Origin: Hemibagrus wyckioides
Taxonomy: Eukaryota > Chordata > Actinopteri > Siluriformes > Bagridae
DNA length: 64,000 bases
Assembly: GCF_019097595.1 (NCBI RefSeq)
Contig: NC_080714.1
Span: 22,470,259 to 22,534,258 of the forward strand
Reading direction: 5' to 3'
Shown: positions 23,126 to 34,316 of the stretch, in pieces
How the letters are laid out: each line of letters begins with the position of its first letter
How positions within the stretch are numbered: the first letter of the stretch is position 1
Made by a program: the position numbers and the translations under genes
The notes under the pieces: model-generated
Database searches by the model: none
Told to the model about the DNA's origin: nothing
The model's input: only the letters and a program-made list of their open reading frames with translations

Positions 23126-24984
23126 ATAGCTAAATTTGTAGCTGTTACACCACAAGGGGAATGTTTTCTATTGTGCCTGTAAAACACTGGATGGATTCAC
23201 AGTTCCCTACAGAGACAAGACACACTAGAGAGTTGTAAACTTGACTATAAAACTCTTAGAATACAATCGGAGCACACTTTCTTTCTAAGTGCAGACATAG
23301 CAGTTCTACAGCGAGCGTGTGTCTGTAAAAAAAAAACAAAAAAAAACTACTGTATAAGCTGTTATCTTAAGTTGTGTGCTGATAATTTTATTGTCTGTGG
23401 CTGGCAGAGGAAGAGGATTGTAAAGTGGCTGTGTAAAGCTTTACGGTTATGAATCAGAGCAGCTACTCAGGCACTAGAACATTCAGAGATCTCCATGAAC
23501 AAGAGAGAGTTGCACAGTGGGGAAACTCCAGTGAAACAGCCAAGCACATACAGACATAGTAAATACACAGCGTGTGTGTGAGTCTGTGCGAGTCGCCATA
23601 CATGTTCTGTGTGGGTTTGTGTTGGTGTTTGTGTGTGTGTGTAGCTTTTGTTGGTATGCATTCTGCAGATTTGCCTCTTTTCATTCCTCTGGAGTGTGTA
23701 GTGCTGTGGTTCTTGCCACACATGCAGTCACTCACACACACACACACACACTTGTCTCTCCCCCTTCATGTTGCCAAGGGTAACAGGAACGAAACACAAG
23801 GAGACGCCACACAGTGAAACGAACGGGTTGTGGAGAAGGTGTGCGTGTGTGTGTGTGTGTGCATGATGCAGCGCTTTAATCATAAAGGTTTGTTGCAGCT
23901 TCTTTGAATCCGAAGAGCCTGTAACAAGCTGAGATTAGGATGTTTGAGGTGTGAGATGTTGAAGCATGTCTTATAATCTCTAGAGGAACTGAAATAGTCT
24001 CTGTGGCTCAGGTACTCTGGGGAAGAAGAGGTGGCAGGTGTGTGTGTGTGTGTGTCTGTGTCTGCGTGTGTGCTGATTTTGCTTGTAAGACTGAGGCTCT
24101 TTCAGAGTTCTATTAGTAGGAGGATGATTGACAGCGGTGGGCCAGTGTGGTGGTGGGGCACTGTTCTCTCTGTCCTTCATCTAATGCTTCAGATAGACAG
24201 AGATGGCCTTCTGACAGGGTCTGCTGAGGCCAGTTAGACGCTGGCATAGAACACAAACACACATATACACACACACACACACACAAATTGATGTCCAGCT
24301 CGGGTTCTAAAACTCGGTATCTTAAGAATTATTGCTATACTGTGATATCAGTAAACACTTTGTACTATATAAACAGATATTAAACTTCTGTATCAAGATT
24401 GAGTTAGTATGAAACTATATATATGGAAATATTCTATTTACATCATATTTTTATTACATCATTTATTATATTATTTATTTTTATTTTATTTACATCATAT
24501 TTTTTTCTTGATACAGCTCAGGGGCAGCAATATAGTAAAAATATCAGATCATGATACCCAAACACTCATCTATGATATATATGTATTTATATATTTCAAT
24601 TAACTAACAGTTTACAAGCAGGACAGTAGTGTAGCAAGTGGCATTTTTCTGTCTACAAAATGAAGAGTCAACATTAAATATTTTTATTATTATTATTATT
24701 ATTATTACTATTGTCAATTTCAAACCTTCAGCACAATATTTTAAGGCCTAAGGCTGGGTATTATGTAAACAATAATTTTGGACCATGATGATATATTAAA
24801 ATGATCCACATTGGTGTATCCAATCAACAGCACTATCTTGAGTGTGTTATTTCACAAATACCTTAATTGCGATGATTTATAAATGAAGACACATTGCACT
24901 TTTTTAATGGTTTGTAGTTACATTTCATTTTTGCAGAACAGCTTAGATCCCGTTCCTGTGATCCATATTACAGAGAAGCCAGAA
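23126..24984 (+). other. pde4d: Intron with CA/GT microsatellites, no gene seen
   Basis: GT or CA tracts lie near 23630-23642, 23731-23750, 23844-23862, 24037-24054 and 24261-24286, and TAT repeats at 24684-24707. Open frames over the GT tracts (23463-23817, 23980-24237) are low-complexity artefacts. Confidence 0.5.
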
Positions 24985-25340
24985 AGTGTGAAGACTTCAC
25001 CATACCGAGAAACATTACAAAGCACCATGACCGTTACAAAGCAGTGACACTGGAGACTCCTCACAAACGCCTCCTAACAAAAACCTTCAACACGTCAGCA
25101 TTTGTTTTCCATCATTTTCACCACATGAGCAATGTTTTTTCTTTGTGAAATGTTTTTTAAATCCATTTTTTGTCATCAGGCTTAGATTATGCAAAGCATT
25201 TGCCATTTACTCGCTGTGTGTGAGCTGTTACTATAGAAACAATAAGGTATTACAACAAGCACTTTAATACAGCTGTCTGACCTGTACTGTTGTATAAAAT
25301 GAATGCATACCTTCAGACCAATCAGACTTGAGAATAATTT
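24985..25340 (+). repeat. Interspersed repeat R3, copy 2
   Basis: GTTACAAAGCAGTGACACTG + GAGACTCCT, then ACTATAGAAACAATAAGGTA, then TTCAGACCAATCAGACTTGA. The order and spacing match the copies at 27035-27345 and 15935-16740. Probably a nonautonomous mobile element; termini not resolved. Confidence 0.65.
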
Positions 25341-27034
25341 TTCTGTCTGTATCTTTCTGTATATAAACATGTGTGTGGGGGGAATTGTATCTAATCGAAT
25401 ATAATATTAGATATTGGCATCTGCCCAGAATTCTCGTTTCTGTTCATCCCTATAAATATCAGGACTGTGCATCTTGGCTGATGCTGATGTCCTCACAGTA
25501 AAAAATGTCCTCCAGAACCTGATTACACGTCGCAATTATGTTGAGTTTAATTATTGTTAAGGTCAAATGTTAAAGATTCCGCACTGTTTAGCATTCACGG
25601 GTAGTGTTGGAAATGTCTTGTGCTGGAGTCTGGATTATGCAACCACACACACTCACATTGGTGAGAGGAAAGGTGGATGAAAAGAAATCTTCAAATGGCA
25701 TTTTCCTCATTCTCTCACAGCCCCATCTACATTGTCCACTCAGGTCCTGCATTTAAATAGTTCATACCGTTTGTTATAAGCTAATAAAATGGATACAAAT
25801 ATTCTAATTCCCTAATAGGGAATTTTTATAAATAGACTAATACATGAAATAGTTTGGTAAGAGAGTTTATTTATACAAGGAAAAAATATTTCAAAATGCT
25901 AAATAGTATTGATAAGCCTAGATATAGATTAGATGGGTAAAGCATGTCACAATGTTTTCCCATTGATCAATCCAACAATGCAGGTCAATATTGACCTACA
26001 TACAACCTAATAGCAGGGATCAAATGAATCCTCTTCAAATATTCACTTATTTAGTAAAGGACAACGCTAGAATATTTTTGAACTAGCTACAGTATGTTTA
26101 TTGTGTCGCCTTCACTGGTTCATCAAAATGCTGTGTTGTCAGATTTTCTCCTGGCATGTTTACGCTTTAAAAAGAAAGCTGTAATCATAGTAGGGGGCAA
26201 TAAATTCTGTAATAGAATGACATTAATGGAACAGCATTATTCATACTGGTAAGGCATAACATTAGCAGTATGACTCTTTCAGATTTCCTTGTTATGTTAT
26301 ACCATCACAGCACTACGCAAGCAAGCTTTCCATACAAAAAAAAATGTCATTATTCACTGACTTGCACACTGGACACACGCTGTGGTCAATATGGATTCCA
26401 GCTGGAGCCACTTCTACCTGCTATGAAATTGTCTCGCAGCAAAGAGCATTTTTTTTTCCCCACTGATTTTTATTTATTTTTTTATTTATTTATTTTTTTT
26501 TTACAGAGTGCTTTATTCTTTAGAGCGAGCAAAAGTGGACTCTGACTCTGGTCGATTTAGATACAGTTTGGTCAAGCTGAGTGTTTGGGCTTCAAATATT
26601 AATAAACAGCTGGCAGCGTTAGACAACCCGCTTTAACCATGATTGGAATTATTTATGATTGACGTGATTGAAAAGCTTTAATTCAAAGTGCTAGGCTATT
26701 TTTCACCCAGGTGTTGACCGTAAGACCACTTAACAGATACAGAGCTAGCAGTGGACTAGTAAAAGTCCTTCTCTGATGATAGCTCTGATTTATGTCTTGT
26801 ATTTCCAAGAAAATCTCAGCTTTTATGAAAACTGTGTATCTACTTACTTTTACTCCATCCACCATTTGAAGAAAGCCTTTTTTATGTGTTTATAGTTACA
26901 TTTAATGTTCAGGAACGTCCTTGGACTAATTAGTTACTCACATTATAGCGGCTATAAACAAACAAACAAACCAAGCAAATGCAGCTTGTCATGTTGCCTA
27001 CAGCACACAAAGTCATGAAGACTATCCCATGGGG
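25341..27034 (+). other. pde4d: Intron, no gene seen
   Basis: AT-rich, with a T-rich run at 26450-26503. No exon or clear mobile element. Confidence 0.45.
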
Positions 27035-27345
27035 GGAAAACCTACAGACTGTTACAAAGCGTTGGAAACAGTTAATTGACTCCATCACCATATCAATGAT
27101 TATACCTTTCTCACTTAACTAACAGCATGTTTATTATTGGTCTGAGAACGTAAACAGCATCCTATACACATAATTCCCTTTCAATTAGCCTTTACTATGG
27201 GAACAATAATGTATTAGAACAAAAGCATTAAGAAAAACCTTTTCATTTGAATTACAGCCAGAGCTATTGTCAGAGCTGCTGTTATAGAAATATGAATCAA
27301 CACCTTCTGACCAATCAGAACTCAACAGAGCTGGGGAAGAAAAAG
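27035..27345 (+). repeat. Interspersed repeat R3, copy 3
   Basis: Contains CTGTTACAAAGCGTTGG, TTACTATGGGAACAATAATG, GCTGCTGTTATAGAAATATG and CACCTTCTGACCAATCAGAA, the R3 landmarks in order. Confidence 0.65.
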
Positions 27346-27536
27346 GTTCATTAAGTTAATTTATTAAGGTCAAACACTGAGGTACCAGTGTACAAGATTA
27401 GTAAGGATTAAGCAGGATTATATAGGCATATTTTACTATTTTTAAGCTTTAAATTATTGGCAGATAGTTTTGCTCTGTTCTAGGAATTAATGCTTAAAAT
27501 TAGTCAGATAATCTACAAATACAACAAGGAAATATC

Positions 27537-27670
27537 CATCCATCCATCCATCCATTTTCTATACCCGCTTTATTCCTAATTATATCGGATCTGCTGGAGC
27601 CTATCCCAGCACACATTGGTTCGAAAGGCAGGGGTACACCCTGGACAGTCCATCACAGGGCCCAACAAGG
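27537..27670 (+). repeat. Fish interspersed repeat R1 (ATCC-tailed)
   Basis: ATCCATCCATCCATTTTCTA + TACCCGCTTTATTCC, then GGAGCCTATCCCAGCACACA and GGGGTACACCCTGGACAG. This is a very common fish repeat. Other copies are at 29226-29460, 37748-37880 (reverse) and 62755-62925. Confidence 0.85.
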
Positions 27671-27892
27671 AAATATAAAACATAAAATAGTAAAATGTGT
27701 CCTGAAATAGGCTTACTAGTTTTATATTTGGTTCATTGTTCATCTTACAAGCTGCCATTACATCTGTCAGCTTGTGACAGCAAAGAATTAGTGTCTATAA
27801 TGACCTTAGAAACTACAATGACCTAATAGCTCCTCATGGGCCATTGATTGCTGTTGTAGAAAGGACATTAATCAGCTCCAGTTACGTTATTT

Positions 27893-28210
27893 ACTGTTTA
27901 GTGTCACCCAAATGAGGATGGGCTTCCCTTCTGAGCCTGGTTCCTCTCAAGGTTTCTTCCTCATACCATCCCAGGTAGTTTTTCCTTTCTACCGTCACCA
28001 CAGGCTTACTCATTAGGGATGAAATAGGGATAAAATAGTTTGATAATTAAATTTAATAATTTATTCTTATTTCTAGTTATTTAGTTATTTTTTATTTTAT
28101 TTTTTTCCCCTCCCCTTTCTCTGTTTCTCTTCTTTTGTAAAGCTGCTTTGAGACAATGTTCATTGTAAAAGGCGCTATACAAAATAAATTGAATTGAATT
28201 GAATTGAATT
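27893..28210 (+). mobile_element. LINE 3' tail with GAATT repeats
   Basis: Starts GTGTCACCCAAATGAGGATG, continues CTGGTTCCTCTCAAGGTTTC, and ends TAAAGCTGCTTTGAGACAAT ... GCGCTATACAAAATAAATTG followed by GAATT repeats. This is the 3' end typical of a fish non-LTR retrotransposon, truncated at its 5' side. The clade is not assigned. Confidence 0.75.
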
Positions 28211-29225
28211 ATAACAGGTATTAGTAGATACGTTTGACTAAGGACTGAAAATTCTTCTCATTTGTAATTTTTTTTTTTAATCACTCCTCAAAACAGCATG
28301 GGATTAATGACTCCACTTTTGGTGAACATTACTAAGAGTTTAATGGTTTAATATTGCGTTAGTTTCTTAAAAGGGTTTTGAAATGTTGAAAAAAAGATTA
28401 TAGTGTAACTAAATAATATACTATAACTCTAAGGGCTTAATGGTGTATTTCTTTAATAAAAGGCTCTTTATTGAAGGAAGAAAATCTGGTAACCCTACCG
28501 CAGATAGAGAACAAGTGTTTTGCGTAATCACCACTTCCCCCATCTCAGAAGGTTATGTTCCACATGTGACCCCGATGTCCCCTTTATATTGCTCTATCAG
28601 CGACATTTGTGTTGTTTGGTCTCTATACACTGTACAGATGAAGAAGGCAATATGGTTGAGGTGCGATGAGGTCAGTAAGCCCTCGTGACGCTCCTTCCCT
28701 CTGAGTTTAATGGGCTTTTTTCTCACGGTAAAAGTGCAGATAACAACCGCAGCCCACACATTAGAACACAGGAACTCAGCACTGACGCTGACCCCATTAT
28801 TGACTAAAAGCAGTATTGCTTTTGAGGCCCAATTACTTTTCTCCCTGCACTGCTTGAGAAAAGGTCTCCGCTCTTCAAAAAGCAACTGGGGGTGGAGCAA
28901 GAGGGAGACAGCAAAGGAGGCGGACGATATCACAAACACGCCAGCATCTGGACATGCGTCAGAGTTTTGGAGATGTTGAGCTGAAAACCGTTAGTGATTT
29001 CCATACTGTATGTGTTGCCGATAGTGGAATAATGTAGAAAGTGAATAGTTTTACTAATGTCCTAAAATCTGATAGAATACACTAATCTCAGCCCAGTATC
29101 TGTTGTATATAAAAAATATTAATAGAAACACAGCTGTTCTGTGATACTGAAGTAAGATGCTTTGATTTCTTTATACAGTTGAGGATAATTGAGAAGAAAT
29201 ACTACGCAGTGTGAGTGTTATGTAA
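28211..29225 (+). other. pde4d: Intron, no gene seen
   Basis: Open frames of 82-128 codons at 28440-28979 overlap on both strands and show no domain or splice context. Taken as chance. Confidence 0.45.
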
Positions 29226-29460
29226 ATCCATCCATTTTCTGTACCACTTATCCTACACAGGGTTGTGGGGAACCTAGAGTCTATCGCAGGGGCTCAAGAC
29301 AGGGGACATCTTGAAAAGGGTGCCAACCCATCGCAGGGCACAGTCATGTACACACACACTCATTCACACACTCTGGATAAATTAGAGATGTCAGTTAGCC
29401 TACAACACACATCTTTGGACTGAAGGAGGAAACCGGAGCGCCCAGAGCAAACCAGTACTG
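29226..29460 (+). repeat. Fish interspersed repeat R1, copy 2
   Basis: ATCCATCCATTTTCTGTACC, ACACAGGGTTGTGGGGAACC, CCAACCCATCGCAGGGCACA and GGAGGAAACCGGAGCGCCC appear in the family's order, covering more of it than the copy at 27537. Confidence 0.85.
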
Positions 29461-30540
29461 TCTCAAGAAGTTTGAGAAAACCGTTATAATATTACAAAGC
29501 GACAAATGCACAAGTTTCTGTGTTTCTGTTCATGTGGGGAAAAAAAAGATTATAAAGAGTATAAAATGTCCATCTGTATCAGTTCCACATTCACATATTG
29601 CAGTGCATCATTACTGTTTGTCATCATCTCATCTGAAACTGCCTTTTGAATAAGGCTTTTTCAGTTTTAAAACTCAGCAGAATGACACAAACTAGACTGT
29701 GTGAATCAGCTGTTTTACTGAAATGGCAGGAAGTTATATAATACCTGAGGTGGCAGTGAGGCCTTGCAGTATAATTCAATATGTGTTGGAGCTGATCAGA
29801 TAAAAGAAGAGTTCTTCGCAAGAACACACTGTATCTCATGCTGCAAAATTGATATCATACTGTGGAAATTAAGAGGCGATACTAACATATTTCTTTGTGT
29901 CTTACTACCGGTTTTTGGCTGTGGGCCAAAGGTACACCAGTAGTCTGTGCTTTGCAAGGCTGTGGAGGGTCTGTAATTTGCCAAAGCACTTCACAGAACA
30001 CTCATCAGCAACGGTTCTCTGCCGAAGTGCCGAGGACTCGCTGTGCCGCATTGTGCTTTCTCTGACACCTGATTCAGTTCGTCAGGTGCTTGGTAATTAG
30101 CTGATAAATGTAACGAGGCCTTTAGAGCAGAGCAGAAATTGCTATAAAGTAGATCAGCAGCAGTGAGGTTAAGAATAGCTCTTCTATAGGAACACTGGCA
30201 GGTAACAATGCTGAGATGGTTAATGTCTGTTATTAATTTAATGACTAGTTAATGGTAATGTGTTAAACTTCATCTTTACTTTTCAGTAGATACATCAGAC
30301 AAATACAGAATTGCAGAATTGCGTTACATGAATTGCTTATTGCAAAATGAAATGCCTTTGTAGTAAATAATGCTGCTTACCCTAGTGTCACTGATGCTGG
30401 ATATGTGCATCAGGAACTGTGAAGTTCACGTGGTTTTAAATCTCATTAAAAGTGCCAGTCATGTACACAAGATCCATCATGAATTGATTCAAGATTCGAA
30501 ATATAATATTTTGTCACATTTGGCAAAAGAAACATTCATG
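29461..30540 (+). other. pde4d: Intron, no gene seen
   Basis: Single-copy-looking AT-rich DNA without recognisable exon or repeat. Confidence 0.45.
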
Positions 30541-30790
30541 CCAAGATTCAAGCTTTTATTTGTCATATTCACGGTTACATACAGCATACGATTTGCAGCG
30601 AAGTGAAAATTCGACGACGACTCCTCGACTGTGCGTGTAAATAAATTAAATTTAAGACAAATATTAATAGAAATAATAAGAAATAAGATGAAGTAGTAGA
30701 ATATGATGTGCAATTTCGTTCCATATAGTAACAGTACAGAATGTGCAAACTTTACAGAATGGAAAGTGATGTATTACTTATGCAGGTGAC
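30541..30790 (-). mobile_element. LINE 3'-tail fragment
   Basis: ATTCAAGCTTTTATTTGTCA begins the complement of a retrotransposon 3' end (on the minus strand ...gacaaataaaagcttgaat). CAGCGAAGTGAAAATTCGAC and AGAATATGATGTGCAATTTC recur at 53118-53350. Confidence 0.65.
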
Positions 30791-30879
30791 AGTTAAATGC
30801 AGTGTGCTGATGGAGTAAATGAGTAAATGTGCTGGGGACGAAAAGTGGTATTGCATAGTTAGGTATGCCAGTGCAAAGA

Positions 30880-31131
30880 GTGATGGTGGCTCAAGTGGTT
30901 AAGGCTCTGGGTTGTTGATTGGAGGATTGGTTCAAGCCCCAGCTCCACCAAGCTCCACTGTTTAGCAAGGCCCTTAAACCTCTCTGCTCCAGGGGCGCTG
31001 TATCATAGCTGCCCCTGTGCTCTGACCCTAACTTCCTCAGCTGGGATATACGAAGAAAAGAATTCCACTGTGCTGTAATGTATGTGTGGCAATAATAAAG
31101 GCTTCATGTCCTCGGTTCTTCTTCTTCTATG
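30880..31131 (+). mobile_element. tRNA-derived SINE (tail type 2)
   Basis: Head with A-box TGGCTCAAGTGG (30887-30898) and B-box GGTTCAAGCCC (30929-30939). The core TAGCAAGGCCCTTAAACCTC is shared with the type 1 SINEs. The tail CACTGTGCTGTAATGTATGT + GTGGCAATAATAAAGGCTTC resembles LINE 3' ends, and the copy closes in short TTC repeats. Confidence 0.85.
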
Positions 31132-32669
31132 TCAGATGATCATGTCTATTCATCTCTTATTTATAGTAGTATTTGGCTTCTCTGGAGCAAATTGTAAAGA
31201 TAAAAAATAAAAGAAATGCCATCAGGCTGGAGATTTCTCTCCTGGTGAATTAAAATCTGAGCTCCATCATAAAAGATTCAAATACTATGTCTGCTGTTCA
31301 ACTCTTCAAACTAACAAATTTAACCAGAATATTATTAATTATTATAATTATTATTATTTTATTATTATAAACCAGTTATTTGACAAGCAACATTCCACAA
31401 ATGCTGACATTTACTTTAACCGTCACTGCACTTATTTGTGTTTGCCATGTAGGATTCCACTTCATAGTTTGAAACCGTTACTGCTAGCGTTAATGACTTT
31501 TTAGGAATATAACTAGACTTAAAATATGAAGGCAAGAAAATAAGCACTTGTAATGAGAATGTACAAATGAATGTGTGCTACCTAGCAAGCTAGCTGACAT
31601 GCGATAAGGTGCACGTGGTTTCTTGGGGCTTTATACTGTATCTGTAGCGAGGCAGAAATAAACACAACATTTGGCCATTTTATGTTTAAAATATGCACTT
31701 TATCTGTCAAATCACATTTGTGCTGATTTTCAGTTTAACAGACACTCTTTTTCTGGCAATATTTTTTAATTAACTCATTGAATTATTAATAACACATTGA
31801 AAGACACTCCTGTCAGGTGGTGAATGAGATGTAGCTGGGAGAAGCAGAATGCTGTATTATCCAATATGCAGTGTGTATGTACCCCTGGAGCTTATATAAG
31901 CTGGAAAATGTTGATTTATGCATAAATTTGAATTTATCAGTGGCATGGTTGCAGTGGGAGGTTGCGTTGCTACCTTCAGTGTTCCCGTTTGATCGTGAGA
32001 TCGGGTTACTTCATATGTGTGGAGTTTTATATTTTCCTCTCTGTCTGTGTTCTGCCTGGGTTTTTCAGGTTTCCTCCCACCCCCTGGAAGCCCTGATTAT
32101 TCAGTAACCGACTAATTTTGGGTCACTGTAGCAACTACATTCTACCGTTTTCTCAGTCTGAAAGTTATCACACAGCCTCTGATATTTTCCAGCATGTTTG
32201 ATATTCTCGGCGATGAATCATGTAGCATAAGTCCCACTGTGATTAGTTAGAAGTACAGAGATGAGAAACAGCCATCGAGAGTCTGAGAGGAAATCAAACT
32301 CTCTCATGCGCAGCAGCTCCCTGAACCCAGTTTATCTATTTATGTGGGACAAGAAATATAAGCAACAATATTGTTGAAATGATTTGGAAGAAATGATTAC
32401 CCAAATGGTTGTTAGGAAGGGCAGAAATAAAAACAAACATCCCTGCCAGCACAGATTATAAAAATAGAAGTGTTTCTTTTCACTATCCGCTGCCTGCATC
32501 TCTGTAATCGATATTTCCTTTTAGTTCTTTTCCTTACACAGTTAAATGGTTACAAAGACTGCTATTGCGTTTATAATATATATATATATATATATATTGT
32601 ATTTCATGAAGAACTGAACTGTGCTGGACACACACACACACACACTAAATTGTCCTGATTGCACGCACG
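31132..32669 (+). other. pde4d: Intron, no gene seen
   Basis: AT-rich; TTA-rich patch at 31330-31370, TA run at 32576-32598 and CA run at 32630-32644. No exon seen. Confidence 0.45.
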
Positions 32670-33043
32670 TCACTTTACATTTCACTTTACATTTTTTATC
32701 AATTTCTTATTTGCACTCACTGTATACACTGCTATCTGCACCAAAGTCACTCTATATGTAGTTTGTCTGCACTGTCTTGTCTTGTCATCCTGTGCGCTTC
32801 TGTTGTATGTCTAGTTTATTTATTGCACCTTAAGTATAGTTTAGTTTTTATTGCACCTTAAGTATAGTTTAGTTTTTATCTCTATGTTTAGCTCTATGTT
32901 TGTCTGCGTCACTGTACTTTGTCTGTGTTGTGTGTAGCACCTCTGGTCTAGGAGGAACGTTGTTTCCCTTCACTGTGTACTGCATCAGCTATATATGGTT
33001 GAAGTGACAATAAAGCTTCTTTGACTTTGACTTTTGACTTTAT
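32670..33043 (+). mobile_element. LINE 3' tail (non-LTR retrotransposon)
   Basis: Ends GGAGGAACGTTGTTTCCCTT, CACTGTGTACTGCATCAGCT, GTTGAAGTGACAATAAAGCT then TTTGAC repeats, a standard fish LINE 3' end. It also holds a direct duplication of TTATTGCACCTTAAGTATAG (near 32820 and 32849). The coding part is absent. Confidence 0.8.
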
Positions 33044-33599
33044 AAGCTCCTGATCCACCAGAATCGTGCTCATAATAAAGTAGTTAGAAAAATAATAATA
33101 TGGGACTGGCATCCCATTTACAGTAAACATCTTACATCCCATGTACCACAGAGATCCACCGTGACCCCGAACAGGATAAGGCTGTTAATGAAACTAATAA
33201 TCATCTGATAATGGTAATTGAAATCTGGTCGAGGGGCATTTTTATACCGGACATATGACAAATTTTTGTGTTGTGTTCATATGTTATAGCTCTTATATGC
33301 TTTAGAAATGGAGTTACCCGTGTAGTCCTAGTCCTGCAGATACTGGAGCTACAGACAGATACAAATTTAGATATTTGTTTTTTTGTTGTTATTTTTGTTT
33401 TATTTTATTTTATGTTATTTTTTTTTAGAGATGTGTGGGTCTAGACATATTTAATAAAACAGCTCAGTTTATTAGAACAGCTGCCAAGTAATCTGAGATG
33501 AAGTTTTCTTATCTCTTCAGTCAGATCCGTACCAGGATGCACACACACGTCCACACACTACGCAAACACACTGAAGCATTCAATAGTCGTTCACACATC
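33044..33599 (+). other. pde4d: Intron or D5 upstream DNA, no gene seen
   Basis: AT-rich with T runs near 33379-33426. No TATA or GC boxes that stand out. Confidence 0.4.
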
Positions 33600-33650
33600 T
33601 TTATCGAAGCATCAGCTTGCAGTCAAGGCACAGCATGAAGCTGCAGACAG

Positions 33651-33684
<34 letters not shown>

Positions 33685-34071
33685 TTCTCTCCCCTCCCTC
33701 TTTCTTACTCTCCCTCACTGGCTCACTCACTCACTCACTCACTCACTCACTCACTCTCTTTCTCCCTCTCCCTCCCTCCCTCTCTGTGCATCTTGCTCTC
33801 CCACTCTGAGCACCACACCATACCATTCCACTCTGCAGCCGTCCTAACAGGAGCTCACTACTCCGATACCGGCTCGCTCTGCTCTTCCACAAGCTCTTTT
33901 ATCCTTTCTTTTTTTCTTCCCGGTTCCATTTTTTTTCCCTCCTGCATCAAAGTGCTGAGGAGGTGGCTGAGAAACGGAGTTGCCGAGTTGCCCTGCTCCC
34001 CCGTTGGCACGGGCTGGGAGCCGGTGGACGGGATTAAAAGCTGCAGGGAGCGAACCGGAAAGGATTGCAGG
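33600..34071 (+). promoter_or_regulatory. pde4d: Probable PDE4D5 promoter and 5'UTR with long pyrimidine tract
   Basis: 33647-33786 is nearly all pyrimidine on the + strand: CT repeats, then CACT units (33722-33754), then C/T-rich sequence. It is followed by GC-rich leader sequence (33940-34071) up to the D5 ATG. No TATA box is obvious. The frame upstream of the ATG stays open for about 90 codons but has no ATG, so it is best read as 5'UTR. Start site and promoter limits are inferred from position only. Confidence 0.5.
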
Positions 34072-34310
34072 ATGGCACAGCAGGATACACTGGCTGTGCC
34101 ACCCATGCCCAAGCATGTGGGGTTGAACGAGGACCTGGTGAAGATCCTGAGGGAGAACCTCCTGCAGCAGGAGCGCCCACGCGGGCACCGCCGCTCACCC
34201 GCCGCCATCTCGCCCCGTCTGTCACCCCGCAACTCGCCACGCCTGCTGCGTCGCATGCTGCTCAACAACAACATCCACAAGCAGAGGCGCTTCACCGTGG
34301 CACACACATG
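34072..34310 (+). CDS. pde4d: pde4d, first coding exon of the PDE4D5-type long isoform
   Basis: Encodes the unique N-terminus (79 codons plus two bases) of PDE4D5, the cAMP phosphodiesterase isoform known in mammals to bind RACK1 and beta-arrestin. It opens MAQQDTLAVP, matching the MAQQ start of PDE4D5. LNEDLVKILRENLLQ (residues 18-32) is the RACK1-binding helix; the next part has four Ser-Pro sites (42, 47, 51, 55) and NSPRLLRRMLL (54-64); it closes KQRRFTVAHT (70-79). The exon is shorter than in mammals, with residues missing before the helix, and HVG (15-17) replaces the mammalian Asn-Pro-Trp. The ATG has A at -3 and G at +4 and is the first in frame. The donor TG|GTAAGA splits a Cys codon in the same phase as the D4 donor, predicting a join to the shared Phe-Asp-Val exon outside the window. 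Confidence 0.95.
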
Positions 34311-34316
34311 GTAAGA
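34311..34316 (+). other. pde4d: 5' splice donor of the PDE4D5 exon
   Basis: ATG|GTAAGA fits the donor consensus. Reading through would give Trp then a TAA stop, whereas splicing after TG gives the expected Cys of the AHTC junction. Confidence 0.9.

Noticed and set aside
28553..28939. 128-codon minus-strand frame
   Set aside because: Overlaps other frames on both strands and has no domain or splice context.
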